DNA of 64,000 bases from an uncultured Aquimarina sp. Its GTDB lineage: Bacteria; Bacteroidota; Bacteroidia; Flavobacteriales; Flavobacteriaceae. The stretch lies in the NCBI RefSeq assembly GCF_947495315.1, contig NZ_CANLYD010000021.1:1-64000 (forward strand), read 5' to 3'. The notes below the pieces were generated by a model, which saw only the letters and a program-made list of their open reading frames with translations, was not told the DNA's origin and searched no databases. Positions 1 through 9,217 of this stretch are shown here, piece by piece (positions within the stretch are counted from its first letter, which is position 1; each line of letters begins with the position of its first letter). The translations under genes and the position numbers were made by a program.

Positions 1-153
1 GCTAGAAGAAGACTCGGTAATGAAGTATTTAGTGCATCAGGTTTAGAAGGTTTAAAGGACAATTTTGATCCTAATCAAGATTATTTATTCCCATTACCCG
101 CAGAGGAATTAGCAAGAAATCCAAATCTAGAACCGCAAAACCCTGGATATTAA
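1..153 (+). CDS. SusD/RagB-like lipoprotein, C-terminal end (partial)
   Basis: Frame 1 is open from the first base and ends in TAA at 151-153, giving the last 50 residues of a protein that starts outside the window. The tail contains YLFPLPAEEL followed by NPNLEPQNPGY. This is the usual ending of SusD/RagB glycan-binding outer-membrane lipoproteins (family knowledge), in which a YL(F/Y)P(I/L)P motif precedes NP..QNPGY. The protein would sit on the cell surface with a SusC porin encoded further upstream. The next gene starts 14 bases later on the same strand, so it probably shares an operon with the GH88 and GH2 enzymes and marks the end of a polysaccharide utilisation locus. Confidence 0.85.
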   Translation, partial: ARRRLGNEVFSASGLEGLKDNFDPNQDYLFPLPAEELARNPNLEPQNPGY

Positions 154-167
154 TTGATATCTATGCT

Positions 168-1367
168 ATGATAAAGGAAAAAAGATTTAGAGCTCATATC
201 GCACTAATGTTAATCATGCTAACATTTTGTGTAGGATGTAAAGATGCTTCATCAGAAAATAAGGAAGAAATAATAGAGCAAGATACTGTTCTTAAATATG
301 CTGATAGGTTTTCTTATTTACTAGAGTATCCATTAGATTCATTAGCTTTTCCGAGAAGTGCTGATGAAAATGGAACCATAAAAAAAGTACCATCAAAGGA
401 TTGGACAAGTGGTTTTTTTGCAGGGAATTTATGGCTTATATATAAAATAACCGGTGATGCTAGATACAGTAATAGAGCCAAAGAGTGGACAGCTTTTATA
501 GAGAAAGAAAAATATAATGATAGAACCCATGATATGGGGTTTAAAGTGTTCTGTAGTTTTGGAAATGGATATAAGATAACTAATGACGAATCTTACAAGA
601 ACATTATTATAGAAAGTGCTCAGACGCTATTTACACGATACAATAGTACTGTTAGATCCATCCGATCGTGGGATTTTAATAAAGAAGAATGGCAGTTTCC
701 GGTGATTATTGATAATATGATGAATCTGGAATTACTTTTTGAAGCATCTAATTATTCCGAAGACTCTAAATATTATGAAATAGCAGAGCAACATGCCAAA
801 ACAACATTAAAAAATCACTTTAGAGGTAACAATAGTAGCTATCATGTGGTAGATTATGATACTATAACGGGAGATATAAGATCTAAGGTTACACATCAGG
901 GGTTTGGAAATGAATCTTCCTGGGCACGTGGACAGGCTTGGGGGCTTTATGGATTTACAATGGCATATAGATACACCAAGAATGTTGAATTTCTGGAACA
1001 GTCTAAAAAGATCGCCAGTTTTTTAATGAATCACGTAAATCTACCTAAAGACGCTGTACCCTATTGGGATTTTGATGCACCTAATATTCCTAGTGAACCT
1101 AGAGACGCTTCTGCGGCAGCAGTAATTGCTTCAGGATTGATTGAGTTGTACGAATATACTGGTGATAAAAAATATTTAGATTTTTCTGATCGAATTATGG
1201 GTAATCTTTCGTCGATGAAATATGTGATACAAAATGAATCAAACATACCGTTCATTCTAAATCATAGTACAGGAAACTGGCCAAAAAATGACGAGATTAA
1301 TGGCCCAATTAGTTACGCAGATTATTATTTTTTAGAAGCAATTCTAAGAAGAGCAAATATTAAATAA
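168..1367 (+). CDS. GH88 unsaturated glucuronyl hydrolase, lipoprotein
   Basis: This 399-residue protein matches family GH88, which removes the unsaturated uronic acid left at the non-reducing end by polysaccharide lyases. Visible family features are DWTSGFFAGNLWL (about residues 78-90), HDMGF with Asp122, DNMMNLELL with Asp182 (the two Asp positions used in GH88 hydration chemistry), and a C-terminal half with HQGFGNESSWARGQAW. The N-terminus has a hydrophobic stretch ending in CVGC (Cys24), so it is probably lipidated in the periplasm, although the lipobox is not ideal. It lies between the SusD end and a GH2 gene (14-base gaps), consistent with late steps of uronate-glycan breakdown. Chondroitin, heparin and ulvan-type substrates cannot be told apart here. 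Confidence 0.9.
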   Translation: MIKEKRFRAHIALMLIMLTFCVGCKDASSENKEEIIEQDTVLKYADRFSYLLEYPLDSLAFPRSADENGTIKKVPSKDWTSGFFAGNLWLIYKITGDARYSNRAKEWTAFIEKEKYNDRTHDMGFKVFCSFGNGYKITNDESYKNIIIESAQTLFTRYNSTVRSIRSWDFNKEEWQFPVIIDNMMNLELLFEASNYSEDSKYYEIAEQHAKTTLKNHFRGNNSSYHVVDYDTITGDIRSKVTHQGFGNESSWARGQAWGLYGFTMAYRYTKNVEFLEQSKKIASFLMNHVNLPKDAVPYWDFDAPNIPSEPRDASAAAVIASGLIELYEYTGDKKYLDFSDRIMGNLSSMKYVIQNESNIPFILNHSTGNWPKNDEINGPISYADYYFLEAILRRANIK

Positions 1368-1381
1368 AGCTTTAGAACCCT

Positions 1382-3796
1382 ATGAATAATGCTATTTTGT
1401 CTTCTTGTAATTTAATTAGGATTGTAGTGCTTGTTTTTCTCTCTACATATGGTTCTGCACAGGAATTCAGATCAAAAGAGAATATTAATAATGATTGGGA
1501 ATATCTGGAATTGAATTTAGAAAGCATAGATCAGGTACATAAACAAACCGATTGGGTGTCAATTAATTTACCGCACACCTGGAATAATTTTGATACCATG
1601 GATCTTCAACCTGGTTATAGAAGAAGTGCCAGTTGGTATCGAAAATATATCCAAATAGACGCTATAGATAAGGAACTAGTGTATCAATTGTATTTTGAAG
1701 GTGCAAACATTACTACTCAGGTGTATGTAAATGGTGAACTTTCTGGAGAACATATTGGAGGTTATATCGGTTTTTCCTTTGATATTTCGGATCAGTTAAA
1801 GATTGGAAAAAATGAAATATTGGTTCGTGTAGATAACAGCTATAATCGGGAAATAATACCTTCTCAGAAAAGTGATTTTTTTATTTATGGAGGAATTACC
1901 AGGGATGTATGGCTTATTAAAAAGCATACATCTAGTATTGCGAATCTAAAAATTACCACTCCAGATGTTTCTAAAGAAGAAGCATCACTGAAATTAGATT
2001 TAGAAATAGAAGGTATAACGGCAAAAGAGAACTATGATTTAGTAGCCAATTTATTTGAACCAAGTGGAAAAAAGATACAAACTGTTTCGAAAAAAGTAGA
2101 TAACAGCCAATTAACAATAGATTTCAAAAACACAAATAAACCATTACTCTGGGATATTAACGCTCCTAATTTATATAAAATAGAAGTTTTATTATTAAAA
2201 TCCGGAAAGCAAGTTGATAAGTTAATAGATCGGTTTGGTTTTCGTTGGTTCGAATTTAAGAAAAACGGACCATTCTATCTAAACGGTAGGAGAGTACTAT
2301 TACGGGGAACACATCGTCATGAAGAGCACGCAGGATATGGTGCAGCTATGCCTAATACATTACATCGCAAAGATATTAAGGCTATTAAGGAAATGGGGGC
2401 TAACTTTATAAGGTTAGCCCATTATCCGCAAGATCCTGAGGTTTATAAAATGTGTGATGAATTAGGAATTCTGGTATGGGATGAATTGCCATGGTGTAGA
2501 GGAGGAATAGGGAATGAAAAATGGAAAACCAATACTAAAAATATGTTATCGGAGATTATTAATCAGAACTATAATCATCCAAGTGTGATTATATGGTCTT
2601 TGGGTAATGAAATTTATTGGTTACCGGATTTTGAAGATGGTGATAATGAAGAGAAACTAAATAACTTTTTAATAGAATTAAATACATTGTCTCACACCTT
2701 GGATCCCACAAGAATGACAGCTATCAGGAAATATTACGCAGGTTCTGATATTGTTGATGTATTCTCCCCCTCAATCTGGTCAGGTTGGTACTCTGGTAGC
2801 TATACAACATATGAGAAAGCATTAAAAAAGTATATTAAAGAATATCCTCATTTTCTTCATGCAGAATATGGAGGTTCTAGTCATTATGGTAGACATACTG
2901 AAAATCCAATTGATGGTCAAGGAGCTGTGGATTCTGATGGATGGACAGAAGCAATAACCCAAACTTCTGTCACCAATATTGCAAAGATTGGTGATTGGAG
3001 TGAAAATTATATTGTAGATCTTTTTGACTGGCACCTAAAAATAGCAGAAACTAATGAATCTTTTGTAGGTAACGTGCAATGGGCATTTAAGGATTTTGGA
3101 ACTCCATTAAGACCAGAAAATGATATTCCATACATGAATCAAAAGGGTATTATGGATCGGGAAGGAAATCCTAAAGATGCATACTATGTTTTTAAAAGTT
3201 ATTGGGCAAAAGATCCTTTTGTATATATAGAATCTCATACATGGACAGAAAGACAAGGCCCTAATGATACACCAAGAACAGTGAATATTTATAGTAATTG
3301 TGATAACGTAGAGCTATATTTTGAGGGTAAGACTTTAGGTACAAAGAAAAAAGACATAAGTGTATTTCCTGCTTCTGGACTTACCTGGGAAGTGCTTTTT
3401 AAAGAGGGCGCTAATAAACTAAAAGCGGTTGGTTTTAAAGATGGGAAAAAAGTTACAGATAGTCTTAATATTAATTATAGATATAAAAAGAATGATGTCG
3501 CTAATTCGTTAGCACTTTCTTATAAAAAATTAGAAAACGGAAACTATTTGGTCATTGCTACTGCAAGGGATAAAACTGGATTACGATGTTTAGATTATGA
3601 AGAAAGAATATATTTTCAATGTTTGTCTGGAGGAAAAACCAAAAAGCATTTAGGTACTCCGATGGGTAGTGAATCCATAAAAATGTCTAATGGACAAGCT
3701 TCTATTGAAGTTATTCCTGATAAAGGAAGTACTGCGATGGAAATGACGGTGCTAAACCAAAGTTTTAAAGGAACATATTTAACGATACTTAAATAA
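1382..3796 (+). CDS. GH2 glycoside hydrolase, probable beta-glucuronidase
   Basis: The 804-residue protein has a signal peptide (hydrophobic residues 11-24, cleavage near AQ-EF at 27), an N-terminal jelly-roll sugar-binding domain, an immunoglobulin-like domain (about 185-285), a TIM barrel (about 290-610) and C-terminal beta domains. The acid/base is Glu410 in WSLGNE and the nucleophile is Glu495 in HAEYGG. Asn586-Gln-Lys588 fits the NxK carboxylate-recognition motif of beta-glucuronidases, which agrees with the neighbouring GH88 and uronate isomerase genes. Related Bacteroidota GH2 enzymes of other specificity may carry the same motif, so the substrate is an inference. It follows the GH88 gene by 14 bases and converges on the uronate isomerase gene. 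Confidence 0.88.
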   Translation: MNNAILSSCNLIRIVVLVFLSTYGSAQEFRSKENINNDWEYLELNLESIDQVHKQTDWVSINLPHTWNNFDTMDLQPGYRRSASWYRKYIQIDAIDKELVYQLYFEGANITTQVYVNGELSGEHIGGYIGFSFDISDQLKIGKNEILVRVDNSYNREIIPSQKSDFFIYGGITRDVWLIKKHTSSIANLKITTPDVSKEEASLKLDLEIEGITAKENYDLVANLFEPSGKKIQTVSKKVDNSQLTIDFKNTNKPLLWDINAPNLYKIEVLLLKSGKQVDKLIDRFGFRWFEFKKNGPFYLNGRRVLLRGTHRHEEHAGYGAAMPNTLHRKDIKAIKEMGANFIRLAHYPQDPEVYKMCDELGILVWDELPWCRGGIGNEKWKTNTKNMLSEIINQNYNHPSVIIWSLGNEIYWLPDFEDGDNEEKLNNFLIELNTLSHTLDPTRMTAIRKYYAGSDIVDVFSPSIWSGWYSGSYTTYEKALKKYIKEYPHFLHAEYGGSSHYGRHTENPIDGQGAVDSDGWTEAITQTSVTNIAKIGDWSENYIVDLFDWHLKIAETNESFVGNVQWAFKDFGTPLRPENDIPYMNQKGIMDREGNPKDAYYVFKSYWAKDPFVYIESHTWTERQGPNDTPRTVNIYSNCDNVELYFEGKTLGTKKKDISVFPASGLTWEVLFKEGANKLKAVGFKDGKKVTDSLNINYRYKKNDVANSLALSYKKLENGNYLVIATARDKTGLRCLDYEERIYFQCLSGGKTKKHLGTPMGSESIKMSNGQASIEVIPDKGSTAMEMTVLNQSFKGTYLTILK

Positions 3797-3834
3797 TAAT
3801 AAGAGTTTACATTTTGTTAGTTTTTGAATTGTTT

Positions 3835-3865
3835 GTAGGGGAGGTTTTTGTGATACCTTCCCTAC
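3835..3865. terminator. Bidirectional terminator between GH2 and uxaC
   Basis: An 11-bp stem (3835-3845 with 3855-3865, one G-T pair) closes a 9-base loop between two converging genes. Short T- and A-rich runs flank it, so it could stop transcription from both sides. Confidence 0.65.
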
Positions 3866-3870
3866 TACTT

Positions 3871-5280
3871 TTAAAAAGGAAAATACTCTTTGGCGTTATT
3901 ATAACAAATATCAGAAACAATTTTTCCTAACCACTTTTCATCGCTGGGCAACATTCCATTTTTTACATCTTCGCCAAGTAGATTACAAAGAATACGGCGA
4001 AAATAATCATGTCTTGGAAACGATAAAAAACTTCTTGAGTCGGTAAGCATTCCCACAAAACAACTTAGCATGCCAAGATTGGATAAAGTGTTTACATGTT
4101 TTTCCATACCATCTTTTTGATCTAAAAACCACCACGCAGCGCCATATTGAACTTTTCCTTTAACGCTCCCATCATTAAAATTACCTACCATAGAGGCAAA
4201 AACTTCATTGTCAGAAGGATTTAGATTGTAGATAATGGTTTTAGGTAATTGATCTGTTTTGTCCAAAGAATTTAAAAAACCACTTAGATTTTTGGCTTGA
4301 GAATAATCTCCGATAGAATCAAATCCGGTATCTGGTCCAAGCTTTTGCAAAAGCCTTTCGTTGTTGTTTCTAATAGCGCCTAGGTGGAATTGTTGCACCC
4401 ATCCTCTTTTATGGTAACAAGTACTTAGATAAGATAAAACCTCGAATTTAAAATAATGAATCTCTACAGTGTTGAGTGGTTTTTGAGATGTTACTTTTTT
4501 GAAAATTTGATCAATATTATAAGCTTTTGCAGAGAAGTAATATAAATTCTCTAAACCGTGATCGGATAATCTACATCCAGCACTGTGAAAATAATCAATT
4601 CGATTTTCAAGTGCTAACAGAAGATCTCCAAAACTTTTAATCTGGATATTGGATTTTTCACCGAGTTTAGTAAGATAGTCCGTGTAGGACAAAGAATTTT
4701 CTACAGCATATGATTTGTCTGGCCTAAAAGTAGGTAGTAGCTTCATTGGTTTTTCTTGAGTAGCGTATGTGCTATGAAAATCAAGAGTATCAATTGGATC
4801 ATCGGTAGTGCAGACTACATCAACGTTGTTCATTTTTAGTAAGCCTTGAGTTGAATGATTAAGATTTTGAAGTTGTTCATTACTTATTTCATAAATTTTT
4901 TCGGCTGTATTTGGTGACAATAAATCGTTGATCGAAAAGTGTTTTTTAAGTTCCATATGTGACCAATGAAACAATGGATTTCTTATCGTATATGGAACGG
5001 TTTCTGCCCATTTTAGGAATTTTTCTTTATCAGTAGATTTTCCTGTGATAAAATCCTCACTAATACCCAATGTTCGCATAGCTCGCCATTTATAATGATC
5101 TCCTTGTAGCCAGGCTTCGGTAATATTATTAAATTTTCTGTTTTTGCAAATATCTTCTGGAGATAAATGATTATGATAATCTATGATAGAAAGATTTTTA
5201 GCATACGTATGATAGAGAATTTTGGAAAATTCATTTTGCAGTAAAAAGTCATCAAGGATGAAAGTAGATGTTGCTTTCAT
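3871..5280 (-). CDS. uxaC: Uronate (glucuronate) isomerase
   Basis: The 469-residue protein is a full-length uronate isomerase of the amidohydrolase superfamily (EC 5.3.1.12). It converts D-glucuronate to D-fructuronate, or D-galacturonate to tagaturonate, in the cytoplasm. The N-terminus carries the metal-binding DYHNHLSPEDI segment (His36 and His38), and family segments follow such as HYKWRAMRTLG, HKRGWVQQFHLGA and DSRSFLSFPRHDYFRR near the C-terminus. It is convergent with the GH2 gene. It would take in saturated glucuronate released by that enzyme, so it completes the pathway from glycan to central metabolism. It has its own promoter region in 5281-5440. Confidence 0.95.
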   Translation of the reverse strand: MKATSTFILDDFLLQNEFSKILYHTYAKNLSIIDYHNHLSPEDICKNRKFNNITEAWLQGDHYKWRAMRTLGISEDFITGKSTDKEKFLKWAETVPYTIRNPLFHWSHMELKKHFSINDLLSPNTAEKIYEISNEQLQNLNHSTQGLLKMNNVDVVCTTDDPIDTLDFHSTYATQEKPMKLLPTFRPDKSYAVENSLSYTDYLTKLGEKSNIQIKSFGDLLLALENRIDYFHSAGCRLSDHGLENLYYFSAKAYNIDQIFKKVTSQKPLNTVEIHYFKFEVLSYLSTCYHKRGWVQQFHLGAIRNNNERLLQKLGPDTGFDSIGDYSQAKNLSGFLNSLDKTDQLPKTIIYNLNPSDNEVFASMVGNFNDGSVKGKVQYGAAWWFLDQKDGMEKHVNTLSNLGMLSCFVGMLTDSRSFLSFPRHDYFRRILCNLLGEDVKNGMLPSDEKWLGKIVSDICYNNAKEYFPF

Positions 5281-5441
5281 ATGGTTAGAAGGTTTGTTTT
5301 TATATTACAATTGCAATATACCTAGCGTTTGGTGTCTAATGATGTGTTTTTAGGTAGAGAATTGTACAATGCTTGTAAATCTTCTTAAGTAAAATAGCTA
5401 GAATGATTATTTTCAAATTAATAGCTTTTGTTCTCGTCGTA

Positions 5442-5480
5442 AAACAAAAAAGGCCTCATTAAAATAGGCCTTTTTTGTTT
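5442..5480 (-). terminator. Strong intrinsic terminator after the mscS-like gene
   Basis: A perfect 15-bp stem (5442-5456 with 5466-5480) with a 9-base loop has a GGCC core and A/T runs on both sides. It lies 7 bases past the stop of the minus-strand MscS gene and separates it from uxaC transcription. Confidence 0.85.
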
Positions 5481-5486
5481 GTATGA

Positions 5487-6302
5487 TTATTTAACATTAT
5501 GAACATGAATATCTCTTTGCGGATAAGGGATCGAAATTCCAGCAGCATCCAATGCGTTTTTAGAATCTTCCAGAGCTCCAAAGTAAACATCCCAATAATC
5601 TGCTACATTTACGTTAGGTCTTACTACTAGATTTATTGCATTATCACCAAGTTCACTAACAGCAACTGTAGGAGCAGGATCTTTTAAAACTTTAGGATTG
5701 TCTGTAAGGACTTTCATAATAACGTCCTTTGCCTTTTTAATATCGTCTCCATATCCAATACCGATATTTAGATCTACTCTTAGTGTTCCCTGAGAGGAAT
5801 AATTAACAATATTTCCGTTTGATAATGTTCCGTTAGGAATAATAGCTTCTTTGTTTTCTGGAGTAGACAATTTAGTAGTAAAAATTTCTATTTCTTTTAC
5901 AACACCTAAAACTCCTTGAGCTTCTATTAAGTCTCCAATTTTAAAAGGTTTAAAAATCATAATGAGTACACCTCCGGCAAAATTTGCCAAAGATCCCTGC
6001 AAAGCTAAACCAACGGCTAAACCGGCAGCGGCTAATATCGCAGCAAAAGAAGTGGTTTCTACACCTACTGTGCCAAGTACGGCAAGTATTAATAAGATTT
6101 TTAAGATCCATCCTAGTAGATTGGTAAGGAATTTTTGTAGGCTTTCATCATAATTTCTTATGGTCATTATTTTAGAGATTCCCTTCATTAATTTTTTAAT
6201 AACCCAGGAACCTATAATCCATATAAGAATTGCGCCTATAACCTTAGGTCCAAAATCTACAATAAAATCTAACCCTTTATCTAACCATTTTTGAATATCC
6301 AT
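5487..6302 (-). CDS. MscS-family small-conductance mechanosensitive channel
   Basis: The product is about 271 residues from the ATG at 6302. A TTG two codons upstream is a less likely start. Three hydrophobic segments occupy the first 120 residues. The third is the Gly/Ala-rich pore helix, LAVGLALQGSLANFAGG, which is diagnostic of MscS. The following beta domain has the FKIGDLIEAQGVLGVVKEI segment, and the cytoplasmic alpha/beta domain ends with GISIPYPQRDIHV. Such channels open under membrane tension to release solutes during hypo-osmotic shock. It is monocistronic with a strong terminator behind it. Length is normal for the short MscS type (E. coli MscS has 286 residues). Confidence 0.95.
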   Translation of the reverse strand: MDIQKWLDKGLDFIVDFGPKVIGAILIWIIGSWVIKKLMKGISKIMTIRNYDESLQKFLTNLLGWILKILLILAVLGTVGVETTSFAAILAAAGLAVGLALQGSLANFAGGVLIMIFKPFKIGDLIEAQGVLGVVKEIEIFTTKLSTPENKEAIIPNGTLSNGNIVNYSSQGTLRVDLNIGIGYGDDIKKAKDVIMKVLTDNPKVLKDPAPTVAVSELGDNAINLVVRPNVNVADYWDVYFGALEDSKNALDAAGISIPYPQRDIHVHNVK

Positions 6303-6518
6303 ATACAAGTTTTTTAAATTTATGATTTGTGAATCTTAAAATTAGTGATTTATGTTTTTGAAAGACCAATACGCTCTTTAAGAATAATAAAAATTCGATA
6401 AATGACCATTCAATTACTTTAAATGGTTAATATTCCTAAAATTTTTATAAGACTTCTTACAAAACTTCTAGATTGTTCTTTTTAATTGTACATTAGACCA
6501 CCTCAAAACCCTAAAATT

Positions 6519-7103
6519 ATGTCAGAATTTTGGCTTTATGTAAAGCTCGGCTTATATCACGTTCTGGATTGGCAGGCCTATGATCATATCCTATTCTTAA
6601 TAGTGCTTACTGTTGCGTATACTTTTGATAACTGGAAAAGGATTCTTTTACTAGTAACTTTATTTACGCTAGGTCATACTACTTCTTTGTTTTTAGCAGT
6701 ATATGATGTGGTTTCTGTAAACTCTAAACTGGTCGAGTTTTTAATTCCTCTAACAATTTTAGTAGCAGCAATATTTAATGTTTTTACCGCCGGAAAAACC
6801 GCAGGTAAAAACAAAATAGGTGTCTTATATGCCACTACAATTTTCTTTGGACTAATTCATGGATTAGGCTTTTCTAGTTTTTTTAATGCAGTTAGTAGTA
6901 ATGTTAGTTCCAAAATTTTACCATTGATAGAATTTGCTTTGGGGATAGAACTCGCACAACTTATTGTAGTGATCATAGTTCTTATAATCAGTTTTATTAT
7001 TCAAACGATTTTTAGATTCTCTAAACGAGATTGGATGCTAGTCGTTTCTTCAATAGTGATAGGGATGGTTATTCCAATGATAATTTCAAACAAAATATGG
7101 TAA
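6519..7103 (+). CDS. HupE/UreJ-type membrane protein
   Basis: The ATG at 6519 (MSEFWLYVKLGLYHVLDW) is preferred over an in-frame TTG at 6486 because the 11 residues added by the latter are polar and untypical. The 194-residue product is almost wholly hydrophobic, with about six membrane segments. It keeps His-containing motifs of the HupE/UreJ_2 family: YHVLDWQAYDHILFL near the N-terminus, GHTTSLFLA, and GLIHGLGFSS in the middle. Family members are linked to nickel or metal handling for hydrogenase and urease, but neither enzyme is encoded in the window. In Flavobacteria this gene is widespread without them, so its role is uncertain. Confidence 0.8.
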   Translation: MSEFWLYVKLGLYHVLDWQAYDHILFLIVLTVAYTFDNWKRILLLVTLFTLGHTTSLFLAVYDVVSVNSKLVEFLIPLTILVAAIFNVFTAGKTAGKNKIGVLYATTIFFGLIHGLGFSSFFNAVSSNVSSKILPLIEFALGIELAQLIVVIIVLIISFIIQTIFRFSKRDWMLVVSSIVIGMVIPMIISNKIW

Positions 7104-7120
7104 TTTATTGTCAGTTAGGG

Positions 7121-7151
7121 TTGTATTTGACACATAGTCATAATATATTCG
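7121..7151 (+). promoter_or_regulatory. Candidate promoter of the dCMP deaminase operon
   Basis: TTG at 7121-7123 is followed after 20 bases by TATATTCG (7144-7151), one base off the Bacteroidota -7 box TAnnTTTG. The spacing fits the published 19-21 range, and the start codon lies 36 bases downstream. Confidence 0.4.
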
Positions 7152-7187
7152 TATTTTAATAAATATGGATACTATCCAATTTTTTAT

Positions 7188-7619
7188 ATGTCAAAAAAAA
7201 AACAACTAAAATATGACAAAGCGTATCTTAGGATAGCAAGAGAGTGGGGAAAGTTATCTCATTGTGACAGAAAAAAAGTTGGTGCGGTTATTGTTAAAGA
7301 TAGAATGATTATTTCTGATGGATTTAATGGAACTCCCACGGGTTTCGAAAATCCTTGTGAAGATGAAGAAGGATATACAAAATGGTACGTGCTTCATGCA
7401 GAAGCTAATGCAATTTCTAAAGTTGCTTCTTCGACACAATCTTGTAAGGGAGCCACGTTATATATTACGCTATCACCGTGTAAGGAGTGTAGTAAACTGA
7501 TTCATCAGGCCGGAATTAAGAGGATAGTATATCAAAAAGGATATAAAGATAATTCAGGGCTTTCATTTTTAGAGAAAGCCGGAGTAGAAATAGAACAGAT
7601 TAGTGATTTAGACGATTAA
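7188..7619 (+). CDS. dCMP (deoxycytidylate) deaminase family protein
   Basis: The 143-residue protein belongs to the zinc-dependent cytidine/deoxycytidylate deaminase family. His70 and Glu72 (HAE) with Cys98 and Cys101 (SPCKEC) form the zinc and catalytic site. The region between residues 25 and 60 (CDRKKVGAVIVKD, then DGFNGTPTGFENPCED) matches ComEB/dCMP deaminases, which make dUMP for thymidylate synthesis. Its TAA overlaps the ATG of the S41 protease gene by one base (TAATG), so the two are translationally coupled. That pairing is common in Flavobacteria (recalled), although no functional link between them is known to me. Confidence 0.9.
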   Translation: MSKKKQLKYDKAYLRIAREWGKLSHCDRKKVGAVIVKDRMIISDGFNGTPTGFENPCEDEEGYTKWYVLHAEANAISKVASSTQSCKGATLYITLSPCKECSKLIHQAGIKRIVYQKGYKDNSGLSFLEKAGVEIEQISDLDD

Positions 7620-9202
7620 TGGGTTATTCAAAAAAATACTTGCCATTATTTATTGGTTTGGCGATGGGAGCGGGAGTTTTTTTAGGAAGTAAACTCGATT
7701 TCAGCAATCCATCAGCTAAGTTATTTTCCTATAACGCAAAAAAGGAAAAATTAAACCGCCTTATTGATTACATAGATTATGAATATGTAGATGAAATCAA
7801 TACCGATAGTATTGTAGATGTTACCGTAAACAGAATTCTTGAAAATCTGGATCCACATTCCGTATACATACCTCCAGAAGAACTAGAAGGGATCACAGAA
7901 AGCATGCAAGGTGATTTTATTGGTATTGGAGTAAGTTACTATCCTTATAGAGATACCATTTCTGTGATTAATACCATAAAAGGTGGTCCAAGTGAACGAT
8001 CAGGAATTATGGCCGGTGATCGAATTCTTATGGCAGATAATGATACCCTTTATGGAGAACGTTTAAGAAGAGATGGATTAGCAGATAAGCTAAAAGGAGA
8101 ACTAAACAGCCAGGTTCAGTTAAAAGTTTATAGAAAAGGGAAAGGCATATTTGATGTAGTTGTGAAACGGGGTAGAGTGCCACTACGAAGTGTAGATGCT
8201 AGTTATATGCTAAAAGAAAACTTAGGGTATATAAAAGTAAATCGCTTTGCAGAAACTACATACAAGGAGTTTAAAAATGCATTGGATTCCTTACAGGATC
8301 TGGGAGCAGAGACTTTAGTTGTTGATCTCAGAGATAATGGAGGTGGTTTTATTGCTCCTGCTTTAAAAATGGCAGATGAGTTCTTAGAAAATGATAAACT
8401 TATCATGTTTACCAAAAACAAAAAAGGATCCATAGAGAATAATTATGCCACGCGTAACGGAAGTTTCGAAAAAGGAAAAGTCTATGTGTTAATTAATGAG
8501 AATTCTGCGTCTGCAAGCGAAATTTTTGCGGGAGCCATTCAGGATAATGATAGAGGAACAATTGTAGGAAGACGTTCTTATGGAAAAGGATTAGTTCAAA
8601 GAGAAATGGCGTTAGGAGATGGTAGCGCGATTAGATTAACAATTTCCAGGTATTATACCCCAACAGGACGATCCATTCAGAAACCATATGAGAACGGTAA
8701 TAAGGAGTATTTTAATGAATATTTAGAGCGCTATAAAAACGGTGAATTGCAAAATGTAGATAGTATACAAGTTGCAGATTCTTTGAAATTTAAAACACCA
8801 GGAGGCAAAACCGTATATGGAGGAGGAGGAATTATACCCGATATATTTGTAAGTAAGGATACCACTAGAGTTGGAGAGACACTGGATTATATGCTAAGAT
8901 CCGGAAGAATGGGCGGATACATATTCGAAGAGCTTGATAAAAAAAGAGATTTTTATAACAAGTTAACTGAAGAACAATTTAAGCAAGAAATAGAAATTGA
9001 TGATGATTTTGCAGATGGATTTCTGATGTATACTAGAAAAAGAGGGGTGGATATTAATTTACAAAATTATAGAGATCAATTAAAGAAATATCTAAAAGCT
9101 ATTATGGCTCAGCAGTTATTCGGAACTAGTGCGTTCGAAAAGATTATTAATAAAGATGATAAAATGATTCAAAAAGTTTTATCTATATCTGATAGTACTT
9201 AA
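7619..9202 (+). CDS. S41 C-terminal processing peptidase (CtpA/Prc-like)
   Basis: This 527-residue periplasmic serine protease has an N-terminal hydrophobic anchor (about residues 8-22), a tail-specific protease helper region (SVYIPPEE, GDFIGIGV), a PDZ domain (about 90-170) with SGIMAGDRIL, and an S41 catalytic core. The nucleophile is Ser298 in NSASASE, and Lys323 in RSYGKG is the general base. The 25-residue spacing is that expected for the family's Ser-Lys dyad. The C-terminal 150 residues are a less conserved helical tail. It probably trims or degrades envelope proteins. The gene is coupled to the deaminase upstream and followed 15 bases later by a small membrane protein gene. Confidence 0.95.
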   Translation: MGYSKKYLPLFIGLAMGAGVFLGSKLDFSNPSAKLFSYNAKKEKLNRLIDYIDYEYVDEINTDSIVDVTVNRILENLDPHSVYIPPEELEGITESMQGDFIGIGVSYYPYRDTISVINTIKGGPSERSGIMAGDRILMADNDTLYGERLRRDGLADKLKGELNSQVQLKVYRKGKGIFDVVVKRGRVPLRSVDASYMLKENLGYIKVNRFAETTYKEFKNALDSLQDLGAETLVVDLRDNGGGFIAPALKMADEFLENDKLIMFTKNKKGSIENNYATRNGSFEKGKVYVLINENSASASEIFAGAIQDNDRGTIVGRRSYGKGLVQREMALGDGSAIRLTISRYYTPTGRSIQKPYENGNKEYFNEYLERYKNGELQNVDSIQVADSLKFKTPGGKTVYGGGGIIPDIFVSKDTTRVGETLDYMLRSGRMGGYIFEELDKKRDFYNKLTEEQFKQEIEIDDDFADGFLMYTRKRGVDINLQNYRDQLKKYLKAIMAQQLFGTSAFEKIINKDDKMIQKVLSISDST

Positions 9203-9217
9203 TTAAAAGAAAGAGAT

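Noticed and set aside
6486..6518. TTG start for the HupE-like gene
   Set aside because: It adds a polar 11-residue stretch (PPQNPK) before a natural ATG start. The downstream ATG gives a normal family N-terminus.
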